Source: Pseudomonadota bacterium (GTDB taxonomy: Bacteria > Myxococcota > Myxococcia > Myxococcales > Myxococcaceae). Taken from it: a stretch of DNA of 64,000 nucleotides. A program made the position numbers and the translations under genes. Shown piece by piece: positions 27,324-35,695 of the stretch. The stretch is taken from positions 72,807 to 136,806 of the forward strand of contig JAFAAN010000016.1 of the NCBI GenBank assembly GCA_023426545.1. The letters are read 5' to 3'. Below the pieces are notes generated by a model, which did no database searches, was not told where the DNA came from, and saw only the letters and a list, made by a program, of their open reading frames with translations. How positions within the stretch are numbered: the stretch's first letter is position 1; the number at the start of each line of letters is the position of its first letter.

Positions 27324-27341
27324 GGGCCGGATGGCCGGCCC
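27324..27341 (-). terminator. Hairpin after the HYDIN/vWA lipoprotein gene
   Basis: GGGCCGG (27324-27330), loop ATGG, CCGGCCC (27335-27341), a perfect 7-bp GC stem 11 bases past the stop codon of the minus-strand lipoprotein gene. No T-tract. Confidence 0.5.
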
Positions 27342-27351
27342 TTCGCCTGCG

Positions 27352-30318
27352 CTACATCGCCTCGCAGGAGCGCCGGTAGTGGATGGAGATGCGCGTCCCC
27401 GCGGGCGGCACCACGTCGAACACCACGCTGTTGGTGACGGCGTCGTAGGTCCAGCCAGCGGGGGCCGGCGTGCCGTTCACCGTCACCGTGACGCTGCCCG
27501 GCTCGGGCAGGTCGCTCAGCGGGAAGCGCTCCTGCGCGGAGAAGGCCTTGTCGCCCACCTGTTGGAGCAGCGGCCGGTAGTCCTCCTCGCAGGCGCTCAC
27601 CACCTCGCCTCCCGTGCGAGCCGTGGCCTCCGCGTAGCGCGTGCCGGCGCCGCCAGCGGTGGGGCATCCGCCCGCGGGCGCGGCGATGGCGTAGAACGTC
27701 GCACGCTGGGGCTGGTTCTGCCCCTTGAGCTGCTGGGCCCACGCCACGTAGGTGTCCACCGCGTCCGGCGAGTGGTCGTCCTCGTCGCTGACGAAGAGCA
27801 CCACCAGCGCGGCCTCCTCCCGCAGGAAGCCGGCGTTTCCGTCGCCGGGCTGCGGCGTGCGCGGGTCGTCCGCGCTGTTCACCAGCGGGCGGGACAGCGC
27901 GCGGCGCATCGCCTCGAAGCCCTGCTCCACCTCCGCGCACCGGCCCACCTGCACGTTCCGCTGGAGCTGCTGGGCCAGGTTCGGCGTCGCGCTGGTGAGG
28001 ATGCGCGGCATGGAGTTGTCCACCGGGAAGAAGCGGCCCGCCTCGCCTCCGTCCGCGCCTCCCGGGCACGCACTGGCCGGGTCCGGCCGCGGCACCGGGT
28101 GGATGCCCGTGGTCGTTACCGCCACGTGCAGGCTCACGCCCCGGTCCAGCGCCGTCTGCACGAAGGTCGGAATGGCCTCCACCAGGCGGGGATGCTCCAC
28201 CGCCATGGAGGCGGTGTTGTCCACCACCAGGAGGACGTCCACCTTGCTGACGTCCTGCTGCACGAAGTCGTCCGTCTTCTCCACGCGGGTCGACGACTCA
28301 CCCACCAATGGAATCATCAGCGGCGCCGGCAGGTCGCTGGAGCCCACGTACAGCGGCGACAGGTTCATGCCCGCCACCCTGCCGAAGTACTCCACGCCCA
28401 CCGTGAAGGCCTCGTTGGGCGGCAGTACGAAAGGGAGGGAGGCCGGCACCGACGTGAGCCCGAACTCCGAGTCCGTGGTCCCCGGCCCAATCCACACGTC
28501 ACTCACCGTCACCGGCGCGGCGCACGCGTTGAGGAAGTTCACCTCCATGGGGTCGGCGGGGCAGTCCGGCCGCGCCACGCCCCAGTCCAGGTAGCGGCGC
28601 GACGCCACCAGGCACACCGCCTGCGTATTCGCCACCAGCGGTACCAAGAGCACGGGGTTGGCCGGCTGCATCTGCTCGATCTGGACGGTGCCGGTGAAGT
28701 GCCCCCCCGCCACGGGCGCCATGAAGGCCACCTGGAAGCTGAACCAGTCCCCCGGGTACATGATGCCGCCATAGAGGTCGCCGCCTGGCAGCGTGAAGAC
28801 GCCCCCGCCGTCATCCCGCAGGCGGATGTTCTTCACCGGGCACAGGTCCGAGCCGCGGTTCTCCAGCTTGAGGCCCAGCACCGCGCCCTGCCCGGGCGGA
28901 ATGGTGCCGAAGTCCAGCGCCTGCGGCGTGAGCGTGAGCTCGCAGGGCGCGTGCGCCTGCGTGTTGCCGCGGAAGTCCATCTGCACCGTGGCCGCGGAGA
29001 AGGCGTTGGTGGTCATCACCAGCGCGCCCTCGGCCGCGCGCAGCTCCGTGGGCTCGTAGAAGACCTCGAGGTTGACCTCGCCGCCCGGCGGCAGCGTCAC
29101 CGGCAGCGCCAACGGCGTGTGGTTGAACTGGGCCGCCCCACCCTGCGGCGGCAGCCACTCCAGCGTGTTGAGGGTGAGCCCGCCCTCGTTGGACGCGCCG
29201 CAGTTCTTCACGTTGACGATGACACGCACCTTCGCGCCCAGCGGCTGCGTGCCGAAGTCGTAGAACAACGGGGACACGCACAGCTCGGGCGCGCCGCCGT
29301 GGCCGCGCAGCGCCACGGGGGTCGTCGGGTGGCGGCGGCTCTCCACGTGATACAGCGCGGTGTCCCGCGCCACGCCCTGGTGGTCCGGGCTGTAGCGGAG
29401 GGTGAAGACGCGCACCTCGCCCGGCTGCAGGATGAGGGGGAAGCCCTCGTTGAACTGGGTGAAGGAGGCATCGCGGCCTTCCAGCGTCAGGTGCGTCACC
29501 GCCACGGGCTCGGTGCTGATGTTGCGGATGCGGGACTCGCGCACCGCGAGCCGGTCCACCGGCACAGAGCCGAAGTCCAGCACCTCCGGCTCCGCCACCA
29601 CCGCGCGCTCCAGCGCCTCGGCGGCCACCTGCACCGTCACGTCCGCGCAGCCGCGGCACGGCGACACCGCCAGCGCCACCTGCTTGCGCCCCACCCGCAC
29701 CGGGCTGAACGTCACGATGAGCTCGCGGCGCTCACCGGGCGCCAGCGACACTGGCTCCACGCCGAACTCGTCCCGGTCCGCGCCCACCAGCCGCGGAGAC
29801 ACCTCCACGGGCAGCTCCGTGGGGTTCTCCAGCAGCAGCGGCAGCGTCTTCGTGGCGTCCGCCTCGATGCGGCCGAAGTCCAGCCGCCGCGGCGACACCC
29901 GGGCCCAGGCGTCCACGCCCTGCCCCGTCAGGGGAATGCGCAAGAGGGGCTCGATGCGCGTGTCCGAGCGCACCACCAGCACCGCGGGCTGTACGCCCTC
30001 CGAGGGCGGCGCGAAGCGCACGCGCAGCGAGCACCCGCTCCCCGGCTGGAGGCTGTGTGGCCCCTCGTGCGTGAACTCGGCGCGGTAGGCACCCTCCGGC
30101 CCCTCCACCCACGCCTCGCTCACGTCGATGCGGGCACGGCCTACGTTGCGCAGCGCAATCTCCGACTCGCGCGCATCGAAGACGGCCACCTTCTGGAAGT
30201 CGACGCCGCCGGGCGTCGCCGTCAGCCGCCCATCCGCGAGTGTCGACCGTTCGCGATCCGCACAACCGGCAAGCAACCCCACCACCGTGAGGGCAAGCCA
30301 GCCCCACCGCCCCGTCAT
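27352..30318 (-). CDS. Large surface lipoprotein with HYDIN-like repeats and a vWA domain
   Basis: 988 residues from ATG 30318 (AAGGAG about 7 bases upstream). The signal RWGWLALTVVGLLAGCADRE has a lipobox (LAGC), so it is a lipoprotein. Roughly residues 30-680 hold about six immunoglobulin-like repeats of the choice-of-anchor D / ASPM-SPD2-Hydin type (recurrent LDFGxIxAxATKTLPLLLENP, LDFGSVPVDRLAVRESRI and FGTQPLGAKVRVIVNVKN patterns). A von Willebrand A domain follows with an intact MIDAS start DNTAS (Asp700, DVLLVVDNTASM). The final 80 residues look like another small beta domain (VTVNGTPAPAGWTYDAVTNSVVF). Probably a surface adhesion or matrix protein. Many cysteines in the vWA part suggest disulfides. 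Confidence 0.85.
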   Translation of the reverse strand: MTGRWGWLALTVVGLLAGCADRERSTLADGRLTATPGGVDFQKVAVFDARESEIALRNVGRARIDVSEAWVEGPEGAYRAEFTHEGPHSLQPGSGCSLRVRFAPPSEGVQPAVLVVRSDTRIEPLLRIPLTGQGVDAWARVSPRRLDFGRIEADATKTLPLLLENPTELPVEVSPRLVGADRDEFGVEPVSLAPGERRELIVTFSPVRVGRKQVALAVSPCRGCADVTVQVAAEALERAVVAEPEVLDFGSVPVDRLAVRESRIRNISTEPVAVTHLTLEGRDASFTQFNEGFPLILQPGEVRVFTLRYSPDHQGVARDTALYHVESRRHPTTPVALRGHGGAPELCVSPLFYDFGTQPLGAKVRVIVNVKNCGASNEGGLTLNTLEWLPPQGGAAQFNHTPLALPVTLPPGGEVNLEVFYEPTELRAAEGALVMTTNAFSAATVQMDFRGNTQAHAPCELTLTPQALDFGTIPPGQGAVLGLKLENRGSDLCPVKNIRLRDDGGGVFTLPGGDLYGGIMYPGDWFSFQVAFMAPVAGGHFTGTVQIEQMQPANPVLLVPLVANTQAVCLVASRRYLDWGVARPDCPADPMEVNFLNACAAPVTVSDVWIGPGTTDSEFGLTSVPASLPFVLPPNEAFTVGVEYFGRVAGMNLSPLYVGSSDLPAPLMIPLVGESSTRVEKTDDFVQQDVSKVDVLLVVDNTASMAVEHPRLVEAIPTFVQTALDRGVSLHVAVTTTGIHPVPRPDPASACPGGADGGEAGRFFPVDNSMPRILTSATPNLAQQLQRNVQVGRCAEVEQGFEAMRRALSRPLVNSADDPRTPQPGDGNAGFLREEAALVVLFVSDEDDHSPDAVDTYVAWAQQLKGQNQPQRATFYAIAAPAGGCPTAGGAGTRYAEATARTGGEVVSACEEDYRPLLQQVGDKAFSAQERFPLSDLPEPGSVTVTVNGTPAPAGWTYDAVTNSVVFDVVPPAGTRISIHYRRSCEAM

Positions 30319-30473
30319 GGTCCACTCCTTCCCCACGACCCTCGACCTTGGCCGCCGCGCGCCCGACAAGGGGGCGGCGGAACTAACGGTAGCGAAGCTA
30401 GGCAGCCCCCCGAGGGTGGGCAACCAGTCACCCGCGGGTAAGCCCGCGTGCTGGGAGTAGACGCTGTCCGGTA

Positions 30474-31118
30474 TCAGATTTTCGGGATGCGCAATGTCTT
30501 GCTGATCATCGCGCTACCGCTGGCCACGTACATCAGCACCAGCGGGTGCAGCGACAGCGGCCCCAGGCGCCACACCCCGCCCCAGAGGTCCGGGCCGATG
30601 CGCCCCGCCCACGTGGCCGCGGCCAGCACCATCACCAGCGCCACGCTGGTGGGGATGGGCGTCCCCTCGAAGTACTTCACCTTCCCCGTCTCGTCCGACA
30701 TGTCCCCGGAGGTGACGTTGAAGCGCGCCAGCCGGCTGATGCCACACGCCACGAAGTAGAGCAGCGCCGCCACGTCCAGGGAGCCGCGCATGCCCACCGC
30801 GAAGGCCAGCGCCGCTGGCGCCATGCCGAAGGAGATGACGTCCGCCAGCGAGTCCAGGTCCGCGCCCAGGGGCGACTTCTTGAAGCGCCAGCGCGCGATG
30901 CGCCCGTCCATGACGTCCATCATCAACGCCACCGGCATCAGCCCGAACGCCACCCACAGCCAGACCACCTCCCCTGAAGCCAGGTATTGCATGGCGGCCA
31001 GGATGGCACCGGCCCCCGCGAAGCCGTTGCCCAGCGTCACGAAGTCGGCGAGCACGAACGTGCGAATCATCGAGAAGTGGCGGCGCGGACGGCGCGCGCG
31101 AGGCAGCTCGGTCGACAT
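30474..31118 (-). CDS. pssA: CDP-diacylglycerol-serine O-phosphatidyltransferase
   Basis: 214 residues. Inner-membrane enzyme that makes phosphatidylserine from CDP-diacylglycerol and serine, the precursor of phosphatidylethanolamine. The CDP-alcohol phosphotransferase motif is complete: D-G-x2-A-R in MDVMDGRIARW, then G-x3-D-x3-D in SPLGADLDSLADVISFGMAP. About six hydrophobic helices. The N-terminus (HFSMIRTFVLADFVTLGNGFAG) and the GISRLARFNVT segment fit PssA of subclass II better than PgsA. Divergent from the penicillin acylase gene across 112 bp. 155 bp upstream of the HYDIN lipoprotein start in the minus-strand sense. Confidence 0.9.
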   Translation of the reverse strand: MSTELPRARRPRRHFSMIRTFVLADFVTLGNGFAGAGAILAAMQYLASGEVVWLWVAFGLMPVALMMDVMDGRIARWRFKKSPLGADLDSLADVISFGMAPAALAFAVGMRGSLDVAALLYFVACGISRLARFNVTSGDMSDETGKVKYFEGTPIPTSVALVMVLAAATWAGRIGPDLWGGVWRLGPLSLHPLVLMYVASGSAMISKTLRIPKI

Positions 31119-31230
31119 ATGCGCGTTGTCCTACCACACCCCTCGTGCACCGCTGGAAGCACGTTCTTGGCTCAGTGCGTTGTGCACGGCGATGTGAGGA
31201 ATCATCGCGTTCCAGAAAGCTTTTGACGGT

Positions 31231-33777
31231 GTGATCAACCCCTCCCTACGCTCCCGCCCTGTCATGCGCACGAATATTGCTCCGCCCCTCCGGCGCGGTG
31301 TGTTCCGGCAACTTCGGAACACCCGCTGGCAGTTCACCCTCGCCGCGAGCATGAGCCTGCTGCTCACGTCCGCCTGTGGAGACGACAAGAAGAACGACGA
31401 CACGCTCGAGCCCCCTCCCCCCACGTACGAAGTCACCATCCGCCGCACCGCGCACGGCGTGCCGCACATCACCGGCAAGGATCTGGGCAGCGTGGCGTAT
31501 GGCAACGGCTTCGCCTTCGCCCAGGACCACATCTGCATCCTCGCGGATCAGATTCTCAAGGTGCGCGGCGAGCGCGCCCGCTACCTGGGCCCGGGGCGCG
31601 GCAACACCTGCGTGGGCAGTGACTTCGCCTACCGCGCGCTGGGCCTCCACGAGCGCGCCGTCGCGCAGATCGGCCAGCAGCCCGCCAGCCTCCAGGCCAT
31701 GCTCAAGGGCTACGCCGCGGGCTTCAACCGCTACCTGGAGGAGACGCCCAAGGCGCAGCTCCCCGCACCCTGCACCGGCGCCGAGTGGGTGAAGCCCATC
31801 TCCGACGTGGACCTGCTCGCCTACGCCTTCAGCGTGTCGCTGACGGGCAGCAGCTACCAGCTCATCGACGCCATCGCCGTGGCGACGCCTCCTGGCGACA
31901 CCTCGGGCACCGCCGGCGTGCCCGACCGCGAGCACGTCAAGCTCGAGCGGCCCGACCTGAGCCAGGTGGGCAGCAACGGCTGGGCCATTGGCCGGGACCG
32001 GTCCGCCTCCGGCCACGGCATGGTGGTGGCGAACCCGCACTTCCCCTGGGAGGGCGAGCTGAAGCTATGGGAGAGCCACCTCACCGTCCCCGGCGAGCTG
32101 GACGTGTACGGCGTGGGCCTGCTCGGCGTGCCCGCGGTGCTCATCGGCTTCAACAACGACGTGGCCTGGACCCATACCTTCTCGTCCGGCCAGCGCATGA
32201 CGCTGTACGGGCTCCGGCTGGTGCCGGGCAAGCCGACCACGTACCAGTACGACGGCGCCGAGCGGGACATGACCTGGAAGGACATCGGCATCCAGGTGCG
32301 GCAGGAGGACGGCTCGCTCGTCGACCTCAGCCGGCGCATGTACTTCAGCCACTACGGCCCCATCATCGCCATCCCCAACACCGCGGAGTGGACCGAGCAG
32401 TCGGTGCTCACGTACCGGGACGCCAACCTGGAGAACAACACCCTGCTGGCGCAGTTCCTGGGCATGAACCAGGCCCGCAGCCTCGATGAGTTCAAGGCCG
32501 TCTACGCGCGCGAGCAGGGCATCCCCTGGGTCAACACCATGGCCACGGATCGCGCGGGCAACACCTGGTACGCGGATGCCGCGCCCACGCCCAACCTGAC
32601 GCGGGTGGCGCAGCTCACCTGGGACGCCGCCCGGCAGGGCGCCGACCCGGCCACCACGCTCCTGTGGCAGCAGATGGGCCTGGTGCTGCTCGACGGCAGC
32701 AACAAGGAGAACGAGTGGCAGGACGAGGAAGGCGCCCGCAGCCCGGGCCTGGTGCCCTTCAGCAAGGTGCCCCAGATGGACCGCACCGACTTCGTCTTCA
32801 ACGCCAACGACAGCTACTGGCTGACCAACCCGGCCGCGCCGCTCACGGGCTTCTCGCCCATGCACGGCCTGGAGAACGTGCCCCAGATGCCGCGCACGCG
32901 CCTCAACGCGGTGATGCTCACCGAGAAGCGCGAAGGCGGCGCCTCGGGCGCGGACGGCCTCTTCACCCGCGAGGAGCTGCAGGACGCCATCCTCAACAAC
33001 CGGGGAATCATGGCCGAGCTGCTCCTCGACGACGTGGTGGACCGCTGCACCGGCCAGACGGCGGTGCCCTACCAGGACGGCACCGTGGACATCAGCCAGG
33101 CCTGCACGCTGCTTGCCCAGTGGGACCGCCGCTTCGACAGGGACAGCGTGGGCGCCATCATCTGGCGTGAGTTCACGGGCTCGTACACCATGGGTCAGCT
33201 CCAATCGAGCCCGGCGCTGTACGCCCACCCCTTCGACCCGGCCGACCCCATCGCCACGCCCCACACGCTGGCCCCCGCGCCGACCGAGGGCGCGGACCCG
33301 GTGCTGACCAACCTGGCTCGGGCCGTGAGCATGCTGACGGCCGCGGGGCTGGACCTGGACCTCCCGCTGGGCGAGGCGCAGTTCACCCCCCGCGTGTCGG
33401 GTGAGCGCATCCCCCTCCACGGCGGCGGCAACTACGACGGCGCGGCCAACATCGTCAGCTTCGGCACGCTCAAGTCCACCACGCCCGAGGCCGAGTACAA
33501 CAGCGCCAGCCGCAACGTCATCAACGCGCGCACCGGCCTGAGCCAGGGCGGCTACGTCATCAACAACGGCAGCAGCTTCATCATGGCCATGGAGTTCACG
33601 CCCGCCGGAGTGCAGGCCAGCGCCGTGCTGACCTACAGCCAGTCCAGCAACCCGGCCTCTCCGCACTACGCGGACCAGACGCGGCTGTTCTCGCAGAAGC
33701 AGTGGCGGCCCATCCTCTTCTCCGCCGAGGAGGTTGCCGCCGCGCCGGCCGAGCAGCTCACGCTCACCGGCAACTGA
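31231..33777 (+). CDS. Penicillin acylase-family lipoprotein (possible acyl-homoserine lactone acylase)
   Basis: 848 residues from GTG 31231; ATG 31264 is an equal alternative. A signal with lipobox LTSAC predicts a lipoprotein. The family makes a proenzyme that cuts itself; the new N-terminal serine of the beta chain is in VGSNGWAIGRDRSASG (Ser248 from the GTG). Other conserved parts: RTAHGVPHITGKDLGSVAYGNGFAFAQD, NPHFPWEG, VALIGFNNDVAWTHT-like sequence (GFNNDVAWTHTFSSGQRM). These Ntn hydrolases cleave amide bonds of N-acyl compounds (beta-lactam side chains, AHLs, lipopeptide acyl groups). Substrate cannot be read from sequence. A strong hairpin (33788-33813) follows the stop. Confidence 0.9.
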   Translation: MINPSLRSRPVMRTNIAPPLRRGVFRQLRNTRWQFTLAASMSLLLTSACGDDKKNDDTLEPPPPTYEVTIRRTAHGVPHITGKDLGSVAYGNGFAFAQDHICILADQILKVRGERARYLGPGRGNTCVGSDFAYRALGLHERAVAQIGQQPASLQAMLKGYAAGFNRYLEETPKAQLPAPCTGAEWVKPISDVDLLAYAFSVSLTGSSYQLIDAIAVATPPGDTSGTAGVPDREHVKLERPDLSQVGSNGWAIGRDRSASGHGMVVANPHFPWEGELKLWESHLTVPGELDVYGVGLLGVPAVLIGFNNDVAWTHTFSSGQRMTLYGLRLVPGKPTTYQYDGAERDMTWKDIGIQVRQEDGSLVDLSRRMYFSHYGPIIAIPNTAEWTEQSVLTYRDANLENNTLLAQFLGMNQARSLDEFKAVYAREQGIPWVNTMATDRAGNTWYADAAPTPNLTRVAQLTWDAARQGADPATTLLWQQMGLVLLDGSNKENEWQDEEGARSPGLVPFSKVPQMDRTDFVFNANDSYWLTNPAAPLTGFSPMHGLENVPQMPRTRLNAVMLTEKREGGASGADGLFTREELQDAILNNRGIMAELLLDDVVDRCTGQTAVPYQDGTVDISQACTLLAQWDRRFDRDSVGAIIWREFTGSYTMGQLQSSPALYAHPFDPADPIATPHTLAPAPTEGADPVLTNLARAVSMLTAAGLDLDLPLGEAQFTPRVSGERIPLHGGGNYDGAANIVSFGTLKSTTPEAEYNSASRNVINARTGLSQGGYVINNGSSFIMAMEFTPAGVQASAVLTYSQSSNPASPHYADQTRLFSQKQWRPILFSAEEVAAAPAEQLTLTGN

Positions 33778-33787
33778 GTGAGTTCCT

Positions 33788-33813
33788 CCGGCCCCCGATT
33801 CGTCGGGGGCCGG
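33788..33813 (+). terminator. Intrinsic terminator-like hairpin after the acylase gene
   Basis: A perfect 11-bp stem (CCGGCCCCCGA / TCGGGGGCCGG) closes a TTCG tetraloop, 10 bases past the acylase stop codon. It is the strongest hairpin I saw. A C-tract rather than a T-tract follows, as is common in this GC range. Confidence 0.7.
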
Positions 33814-33951
33814 ACCCCCCCCAGCCCCGCGGGGCATTGTTCCGCGAGCGATGTCCGCCCCGCGGTCCGATTCCTTCCGCGGCTGCAACGCGCGCCAATG
33901 GGCGCGCAGACCGTCAGGCACCGTCGTTCGTTCCTGACGAAGGGGGACATC

Positions 33952-34398
33952 ATGACAACATCCGTCTACAAGACCGCCGTCATCGGCAGAGTGTTCTTCC
34001 TCCGCTGGGAAGCACCGCCCAGCCAGGAGGAAATCCACGCCGTCTTCCAGCAGATGAAGGGCACGCACGCACAGCTTCAGCACCCGCTGGTCCTCGTCGC
34101 CAGCCTCTCGCCGAAATCAGCCGTGCCGAACTCCGAGCAGCGCCGCAACCTGTCCAACTTCCACGCGGACGCGCGCCCCCTGTTCACGGAGATTCACGCC
34201 ATCGTCGAGGGCAATGACCTGCAGTACAACCTCCAGCGCGTCATCATCTCCGGCATCAACCTGGTGACGCGGACCTTCGACGAGGCCTTCCATCGCGTCC
34301 ACAAGCACGCCGACCTGGTCGCGCCCTTCCTCGGCAAGAGCCTGGGGGTGGACGGCGTGAAGGTCATCGAGGAAGCCCGGGCGCGCGGCGTGGTGTGA
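33952..34398 (+). CDS. Small STAS-like protein of unknown function
   Basis: 148 residues from ATG 33952 (AGGGGG a few bases upstream); an in-frame 33778 start crosses the terminator hairpin and is rejected. The order YKTAVIGRVFFLRWEAPPSQEEIHAVFQQM, HPLVLVASLSPKSAVPNSEQRRNL, RPLFTEIHAIVEGNDLQYNLQRVIISGINLVTRT suggests alternating strands and helices like a STAS/SpoIIAA-type domain. No catalytic motif. Myxobacteria have many such small proteins near regulators; any role is a guess. Its last 35 bases overlap the 3' end of the convergent ThiF-family gene. Confidence 0.65.
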   Translation: MTTSVYKTAVIGRVFFLRWEAPPSQEEIHAVFQQMKGTHAQLQHPLVLVASLSPKSAVPNSEQRRNLSNFHADARPLFTEIHAIVEGNDLQYNLQRVIISGINLVTRTFDEAFHRVHKHADLVAPFLGKSLGVDGVKVIEEARARGVV

Positions 34399-35203
34399 GC
34401 GGGACGCGGTCGGGCCGCTCCTCGGCGCGCCCCCGCACGAAGCAGTGGTCGAAGAAGTCCACGTACAGGTACTCCGGCCACGACACCATGGACCGGGGCC
34501 CGTGCATCACCGCGCGCACCAGCTCCGTCGCCATCATCCCCGCGGCGCTCGTGGCGCCCACGACGCAGGTGGGCGCATGGCCGTGGCCCTGGTAGCACGC
34601 GTCCATGTACTCACGGAGCATGTAGCTGCCCAGGTGGGGAACGATGGCCGGCAGGTCGATGCGGCCATCCGGGAGGATGTAGAGGTCCTCGTACAGCGGC
34701 GCGTCCGGCTGGAAGACGTGCAGCGCCGCGCCGAAGCCCAGCATCAACCCCGTCATCACCGGCACGCCGCGCCGGCGGCACGCGCGGTGGAGCACCTCCT
34801 TTTCGCGCGCGCCCGCGATGTCGATGACCTCCACCACGTAGTCCACCGGGGCCCCGCCGTGCCCGCCGTCGAGCACGTCCTCGACGTTGGCGGCGGTGAT
34901 GCCCTCCAGCACCTGCCGCAGCCGCATCCCCGGGTGGATGTCCCGGCACATCCGCCCCACCACCTCCACCTTGGCGTGGCCCAGCGTGCTCTCGAAGCAG
35001 CCCACCTGGCGGTTCATGTTGTGGCGCTCGTAGACATCGAAGTCCGCCAGCGTCACGCCCCCGAAGCCCAGCCGCGCGAGGTCCACCGCGCACTGACCTC
35101 CCGCCCCGCCCACGCCGGCCACCAGCACGTGCGTGCGTGACAGCGTGTCCAACGTCGCCTCGTCCACCACGCCCAGATTGCGCTGGAATCGCTGCTCGAC
35201 CAT
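34364..35203 (-). CDS. ThiF/HesA-family E1-like adenylating enzyme
   Basis: 279 residues from ATG 35203 (VEQRFQRNLGVVDEATLD). Longer in-frame starts to 35287 are possible but add unrelated sequence. It has the Rossmann ATP-binding motif VLVAGVGGAGGQCAVDLARLGFGG, the acidic strand LADFDVYERHNMNRQ with the conserved Asn/Arg/Gln of E1 enzymes, and LPDGRIDLPAIVPHLG later. Such proteins adenylate the C-terminus of a ubiquitin-like sulfur carrier or a peptide. I see no CxxC zinc pair. No carrier-protein gene lies next to it, so pathway is unknown. It overlaps the STAS-like gene end by 35 bases. Confidence 0.85.
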   Translation of the reverse strand: MVEQRFQRNLGVVDEATLDTLSRTHVLVAGVGGAGGQCAVDLARLGFGGVTLADFDVYERHNMNRQVGCFESTLGHAKVEVVGRMCRDIHPGMRLRQVLEGITAANVEDVLDGGHGGAPVDYVVEVIDIAGAREKEVLHRACRRRGVPVMTGLMLGFGAALHVFQPDAPLYEDLYILPDGRIDLPAIVPHLGSYMLREYMDACYQGHGHAPTCVVGATSAAGMMATELVRAVMHGPRSMVSWPEYLYVDFFDHCFVRGRAEERPDRVPLTPRRAPGLPR

Positions 35204-35695
35204 GGGCCGTCCCGCGTTGGAGCCAGACACCCATCTGCGCCCCACCCAGGAGGGTAGCGAGAGCCCCATGGGGCGTGTGTTCATCACCCCGCCCCGCCAA
35301 ACCTGGTGTCGTCCGGACCCGGGCAGTCCGCTGCCATTGAAGTACTATTCTGCTCTTGCTCGTTCTGCGTGCTTGTGGTCATTTGCACGCAATCATCGCC
35401 ACTCCCTTTGAATCAATCCCCTGACGGTTTCCTCGGAACGGAGAGGACGCCGCACCGGTGACGCGCGGGCTTCACCCATGAAGCACTCGTGGAAGTGAGC
35501 CACCCGACAGGGGATGTCAGAGGTTCGATCCAGAGTGGCCGTCACCCATGAAGTCCCCTCCTGGATGACACTCCAGGAGTTACAGGGGTTTAGTGATTGG
35601 CGTGGAATCTGCTCGGGGGGCGACACGTCTGAGGGAATCCATGGGCCGGCCGTCACTCGACTCCCTCGTCCCCCTTCAGCCGATCCGAGGTCTGT
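35204..35695. other. Regulatory intergenic region upstream of the alpha/beta hydrolase
   Basis: 492 bp between two divergent genes. It holds an AT-rich patch (about 35335-35415), a direct repeat TCACCCATGAAG at 35472-35483 and 35542-35553 (70 bp apart, the first with a CTTCA/TGAAG dyad), and a perfect 8-bp inverted repeat CTCCTGGA / TCCAGGAG at 35558-35579. No convincing gene: an 87-codon minus-strand frame across it has no family match or ribosome site. Confidence 0.5.
35558..35579. promoter_or_regulatory. Inverted repeat, operator-like
   Basis: CTCCTGGA (35558-35565), 6-bp spacer, TCCAGGAG (35572-35579): perfect 8-bp arms, 117 bp before the hydrolase ATG. Could be a dimeric regulator site or an mRNA leader hairpin. 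Confidence 0.4.

Noticed and set aside
26851..30441. A 1196-codon open frame on the plus strand
   Set aside because: It lies antisense to the HYDIN/vWA lipoprotein and is rich in Arg, His, Gln and Pro with no recognisable domain. Long antisense frames are expected at this GC content.
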